This document shows, in pieces, positions 61,401 to 64,000 of a stretch of DNA of 64,000 bases. Source of the stretch: JAGNHN01 sp964590645. GTDB taxonomy: Bacteria; Bacteroidota; Bacteroidia; Bacteroidales; JAGNHN01. Positions within the stretch are counted from its first letter, which is position 1. Each line of letters opens with the position of its first letter. The translations under genes and the position numbers were made by a program. The notes below the pieces were generated by a model that saw nothing but the letters and a program-made list of their open reading frames with translations, made no database searches and was not told the origin of the DNA. The stretch spans positions 1-64,000 of the forward strand of contig CAZPYJ010000022.1 in the NCBI GenBank assembly GCA_964590645.1, in the 5' to 3' direction.

Positions 61401-62183
61401 CAGGGCTTGGCGGTACACCTTCTCCGCATTCTGAAGGTCTCCATCCGCATAGAACTTATCGGCTGTCTGTATGGCAAGTTTATAGTTTTCTTCCACTGCT
61501 TTGACCGAAGCCAGGCCTTGCTCGCATTCAGAGATCATTTTATCATAGAAGGCTTTATCCAGGAAGAAGGAACGAAGGTTTTCGGGGTAGGATTCCCTGG
61601 CTTTCCGGAAAGAATTGAGGGCATCCTGAAGGTTTCCCTCGGTATAGGCTTTATTTCCTGCCTGGCGAAAATGCGACTCTTTTGTTTCAAATTGTTTCAA
61701 GCGTTGTGCCACCAGATCACCCACCCTTTTGTAGTTGGCAGCGGCATCCGAATGGGTGGCCACCGGGTTTGGTGTCCACTGAGCGTTTTGCCAGTGTAAA
61801 AAGATTTCAGGTTCGGTGGGATCGGTATTGCTGATTCCTTCCAGGCGGGGTAGTAATTCCACATCCAGACTGATTTGGTGCGGAATCGCCTGGGCAGGGT
61901 CTATTTCCAATTGAAAGAATGAAGACCGGAAACCTCCTTTGGATACTTTAAGCGTGTATATGCCCGGAGCAGCGAAGGGGATTCGAATGATTCCTTCGGT
62001 GTCGGTGCTGTATTGTTCTGATTGTCCATCCTTGTCAAAAACGATGGCCGCTTTTTCAGCCGGTTTGGAAAACTGACTCACCGTGATTGTGATCCTGTAC
62101 TGAGCAAGGCCTTCGATGCTGAACAGGATCATCAATGACCAGAAAAGTGAAAGAAGGAGGATTGCGTATTTATTCTTATCCAT
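58434..62183 (-). CDS. Giant TPR-like repeat protein
   Basis: The protein has 1249 residues, with a signal peptide or anchor (LLLSLFWSLMILFSIEGLAQ). A carboxypeptidase-regulatory-like beta domain comes first (about 28-105, ITVSQFSKPAEKAAIVFDKDG). A long array of tetratricopeptide-like repeats follows (about 150-1110, roughly 20 units of the form DKHFEAGMWKEAQQAYSNAL). A C-terminal beta-sandwich comes last (about 1130-1249, STYILLTATNPSPEPLKVFL). It is exported and probably a periplasmic or cell-envelope scaffold. Its partners are unknown. It lies 19 bases after lolD, suggesting one transcript with LolD and the DUF5916 barrel protein. I see no recent duplication among repeats. Confidence 0.8.
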   Translation of the reverse strand: MDKNKYAILLLSLFWSLMILFSIEGLAQYRITITVSQFSKPAEKAAIVFDKDGQSEQYSTDTEGIIRIPFAAPGIYTLKVSKGGFRSSFFQLEIDPAQAIPHQISLDVELLPRLEGISNTDPTEPEIFLHWQNAQWTPNPVATHSDAAANYKRVGDLVAQRLKQFETKESHFRQAGNKAYTEGNLQDALNSFRKARESYPENLRSFFLDKAFYDKMISECEQGLASVKAVEENYKLAIQTADKFYADGDLQNAEKVYRQALTFKPNAPYPAEQIEKVRNEQKNQEANRMLFDIFIQSAEKWERQKKYPEAIADYEQARTLIPSETFLLTKIEELKKLDDQRNQEYNNLIAIADRLKAGRNYEEALATYRRAKSVKADEEYPSQQISEITSYFKGQSSGSGEYDVMIARADKHFEAGMWKEAQQAYSNALAAKSGDEYARQRRDESARLLKESLKKDADFAAAIRDGDDNMDLGNPAEAIKHYQYALGIKPANVIAQEKLSTAEAMLTEQQQRSARLQELIGATRKALEDEKPVPARNAVNEARKLAPEDREVKRLISAVDVLEQTVQEREAAYTAAISRGRQAETANRSADALKAYQSAYEIKPEEAMLINKIAELQKIIAEQEKDLKVRQFIGEGDASMQKQEYKLAMQHYEEALALDPMREGLNEKLNAARAAIQNAAAQEKEFLSLVQAGDEAAIAGDHQTAVNSFTNALAIKEDASIRQKLGKAESALRSLTTNKNALQSALDAADAAITARNASAAENAIREAEIIITNTGINEETLPVLKNRLEVLRDEIRRDETYAGAVREGNEAMLQKESFTAIKAYLKAQREKDGPEIREKLAEAYALQSEIEDADRRLNEALTEGRAAMQEENWESAVRAYTRALETQADHPEAKEGLQTANRKAREATDKANAFRTAFTRAEEAYGQGNLELASRAVQEALDHYPEHRDAIALKQKITQEMEEAAELLEAYASLIRKGDSLNGLSLLPEALQAFEDASQIKPQESYPKDKVNEIKSLLAEKNRLEKEYTRLMAEGETFKAEEKWLNAKLRFEAAASLKPGESLAATEAEKMRLAYEADLAKRRQSYDALISEADAAWLRKVMDEAVSKYREAALVMPEENYPESQIKAINTYLEEHLVVELNRDIQAIPDRSEQKFKFTPLNPKQRRSTYILLTATNPSPEPLKVFLNYGKGSTKNGGIVFKAQPEKGQYIIRVSSQYRWYDVDNDWIGIYPEGGAFEVSVIQIATGD

Positions 62184-62202
62184 AGGGTTTATGCAATGTG
62201 GA

Positions 62203-62898
62203 TCATTCAGGGGCGCCTAACGTCCGATCACCGGCTTCAGTATGGTCGCTCCCAATTCTTCCATCCACCAGGTGAATGATGCGGTCGGCCAACTTTGCCA
62301 GCTCCTGGTTGTGGGTTACCACCACAAAGGTTTGTCCCAGCTCTTTCCGGAGTTTAAGAAACAGCGCGTGAAGTTCGCGGGCATTCCGGCTGTCGAGGTT
62401 GCCCGAAGGTTCGTCGGCCAGCACGACGCTGGGTGCATTGATCAGTGCCCTGCATACAGCAACACGCTGTTGCTCCCCTCCAGATAAGGCTGCCGGACGG
62501 TGATCCAGGCGCTGAGTGATTCCGAGCAGTTCGGCAAGGACCTGGGCCTTATTATGGGCCTCTTTTTTGTCTAAACCGGCTATAAAGGCTGGAATACAAA
62601 TGTTTTCCAGGGCAGAAAACTCAGGAAGCAGATGGTGGAACTGGAAGACAAAGCCAATATGCCGGTTCCGGAAGGCTGCCAGTTTTTTATCGCTCAAGCT
62701 GAAGGGGTGGATGCCGGCTATGCTGAGGCTGCCCTGGTCAGGCTTGTCCAGGCTGCCCAGGATGTGCAGTAAGGTGGACTTCCCGGCTCCGGAGGCTCCG
62801 GTAATAGCTACGATTTCCTTTTCAGGGATATCAAAATCGAGGCCTTTCAGTACTTCAAGACTCCCGAATTTACGGTGGATATTCTTGGCATTAATCAT
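62203..62898 (-). CDS. lolD: LolD-like ABC transporter ATP-binding protein
   Basis: This 231-residue ATPase has Walker A GASGAGKSTLLH, signature LSGGEQQRVA and Walker B VVLADEPSGNLD. Spacing and length match the MacB/LolD branch, which powers lipoprotein release from the inner membrane or efflux. The membrane partner (LolC/E-like) is not in this window. Its ATG overlaps the stop of the DUF5916 gene by one base (TGATG), so the two are coupled. Confidence 0.88.
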   Translation of the reverse strand: MINAKNIHRKFGSLEVLKGLDFDIPEKEIVAITGASGAGKSTLLHILGSLDKPDQGSLSIAGIHPFSLSDKKLAAFRNRHIGFVFQFHHLLPEFSALENICIPAFIAGLDKKEAHNKAQVLAELLGITQRLDHRPAALSGGEQQRVAVCRALINAPSVVLADEPSGNLDSRNARELHALFLKLRKELGQTFVVVTHNQELAKLADRIIHLVDGRIGSDHTEAGDRTLGAPE

Positions 62899-64000
62899 CA
62901 GGCTTGCAGGGCTTTAATGCTTTGTTTCAAGTGTTGATAATCGAGGTAATATAAGAATTTCACCGAGAATGTGTTCCACTGGGGTTCATTCAGGGTTTGC
63001 CGGAAATTCTCAATGAAATCAAGGTGTTGGAAGGGAGTTTCTTCTATTACGGCATTTTTCCAGACAAGAGTGAGAAGGCTGCCCGGTGCAAATTCCCAAC
63101 GAAATCCCAGGTCAATATTAAAGGAATTATAAGAGAAATCAGCTTGCCCTTCATACTCTGCAGGCCTGAGTTTTCCATTCTCTTCCAGCTCCAGGAAAGA
63201 CTGGTGCTGGCCTGTGCGCCAATAATGCCTCAACCACAGGCTTGCAGTGATTTTCGGGCTGAAAGCGTATCGGGTACTGAGACTGTTGGTGTGGGTTTTC
63301 AGCTCCCTAATGCCAAAAATGATGTCTCCATCTGGTTTCTGATCAACATAACCTGGCGCGCCATAGATATGGTTATAGCGCAGATCTAAATTTCCCGACA
63401 ATCGTCGGTTTAGCCGGAAAATGGGTGCTATCCTGTAGTTTTGCTCGCGGTAGGTGTCAAACTCCTTAGCAAAATATATGCTGCCATCCAGGGCAACGGG
63501 CTTTCGGTAATCAGAAGAAAACGAGAAAGAGCCGTTGAGATAGCCGGGTCTGACATAGTATCTTCCTTCCTGCCTGGGTTCATAGTAATCATACCGGTCG
63601 AAGGGAGAAAGATTGGCATTCCACCAGATGGTCAGGTAGTTTCGGAAGGTTGTGTTCCCGCTGTAGTATAGATAGGTATTTTCGTTTTCTCTGCTATCCA
63701 GGTTTTCCGCCCGGGCTCCCCCTATCGCATTCCGCATATCCCTGAAAAATCCGAAGGGTTCAAATATGCGCCATACTACCTCAGACCAGTACGTTTGCCT
63801 GTTATTCCGGAAGCTGAGCCCCATATCGTTGATGTTATAATCCTTGTCCAGGTACTCGTAGCCTAAAGAAAACTGTATATTACCACTTGTTTTTTCCAGC
63901 TCCGCTTTCATTCGCTGCCCGGCTTTCCATTCAGCCGTGTTTTCTGGTCTTATATTGCTCACAATGCCCAGTAATTCCAGCTCATAGCGGTTTTCATTGT
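62898..64000 (-). CDS. DUF5916-type outer-membrane barrel protein (5' end outside window)
   Basis: The visible 367 codons are the C-terminal part. The frame stays open to the window edge (ENRYELELLGIVSNIRPEN), so the apparent GTG start at 63962 is internal. The sequence is a beta-rich, aromatic-rich barrel (for example GSFSFSSDYRKPVALDG and RYNHIYGAPGYVDQKPDGD) matching the C-terminal domain of DUF5916 proteins. Those proteins usually carry an N-terminal carbohydrate-binding module of family 9. The substrate is unknown. The stop overlaps the lolD start by one base. Confidence 0.8.
   Translation of the reverse strand, partial: NENRYELELLGIVSNIRPENTAEWKAGQRMKAELEKTSGNIQFSLGYEYLDKDYNINDMGLSFRNNRQTYWSEVVWRIFEPFGFFRDMRNAIGGARAENLDSRENENTYLYYSGNTTFRNYLTIWWNANLSPFDRYDYYEPRQEGRYYVRPGYLNGSFSFSSDYRKPVALDGSIYFAKEFDTYREQNYRIAPIFRLNRRLSGNLDLRYNHIYGAPGYVDQKPDGDIIFGIRELKTHTNSLSTRYAFSPKITASLWLRHYWRTGQHQSFLELEENGKLRPAEYEGQADFSYNSFNIDLGFRWEFAPGSLLTLVWKNAVIEETPFQHLDFIENFRQTLNEPQWNTFSVKFLYYLDYQHLKQSIKALQA

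Noticed and set aside
1..64000. CRISPR arrays, prophage genes, restriction or toxin-antitoxin systems
   Set aside because: No regularly spaced direct repeats of CRISPR size and no recognisable genes of these systems were seen.

Overview
The window is chromosomal DNA from a member of the Bacteroidota; I cannot place it below phylum. The signs are type IX secretion (T9SS) cargo with C-terminal sorting domains, a PorQ homologue, a FeoA-FeoB fusion with a FeoB-associated Cys-rich protein, DUF349, head-GIN and DUF5916 proteins, and promoters of the Bacteroidota type (TAnnTTTG at -7, sometimes TTTG or TTG about 19-22 bp upstream). At least fourteen such -7 boxes sit just upstream of genes, and several settle the choice of start codon. 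The genome encodes aconitase, a ClpB chaperone, RecA/RecF/UvrA/Nth repair functions and IspH, so this is ordinary housekeeping chromosome with no prophage, CRISPR array or intact insertion sequence.

Layout. 1-2.2 kb: a minus-strand cluster (DUF134 regulator, NifX-like protein, WbqC-like protein) behind a promoter with a perfect 8+8 bp palindrome, then a UPF0316 membrane protein. 2.4-12.6 kb: a degradation block with a tricorn-like protease, a delta-60 repeat T9SS protein, a lipoprotein S9 peptidase, a C10 (streptopain-type) T9SS protease and an orphan IS1595-type zinc-ribbon protein. 12.7-20 kb: tandem thioredoxins, a methionine gamma-lyase-like enzyme, a patatin/BamA-like protein and a DUF349 protein with an acidic tandem-repeat N-terminus. 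20-30.7 kb (minus): cold-shock protein, ClpB, tRNA-Met, a saccharopine-dehydrogenase-like enzyme, an EamA exporter, an HD protein, a universal stress protein, a CPBP membrane protein and UvrA. 30.8-35.1 kb (plus): ECF sigma factor, Nth, Bcp, RecA and a TPR lipoprotein. 35.1-43.6 kb (minus): FeoAB with its Cys-rich partner, then a nucleotide-sugar block (Ugd, UDP-glucuronate decarboxylase, RmlD, phosphohexomutase, DUF5063). 43.8-48.8 kb: a 1679-residue gingipain-like C25 protease with dockerin-like and cohesin-like segments. 48.8-64 kb: a small exported protein, a TPR membrane protein, IspH-RecF-DciA, PorQ, a head-GIN lipoprotein, aconitase, a giant TPR protein, LolD and a truncated DUF5916 barrel protein.

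How the genes fit together. Secreted proteases (C10, C25) are exported by T9SS, of which PorQ is a component. A lipoprotein S9 peptidase and a tricorn-like peptidase could then finish the peptides, and a methionine gamma-lyase-like enzyme could use sulfur amino acids, which suggests a protein-consuming lifestyle. The most interesting regulatory signal is a near-identical palindrome (TAGAA-TGT-TTC) placed just after the -7 box of both feoAB and the C25 protease gene. A second palindrome (TTCTA-AA-TAGAA) is also shared by the two promoters. This suggests that one regulator controls iron uptake and the gingipain-like protease together.

Other non-coding structure includes two copies about 48 kb apart of a roughly 300-bp intergenic element with a covarying hairpin, a structured 71-bp element at 6067-6137, a cluster of short palindromes at 53590-53809, and six rho-independent-type terminators.
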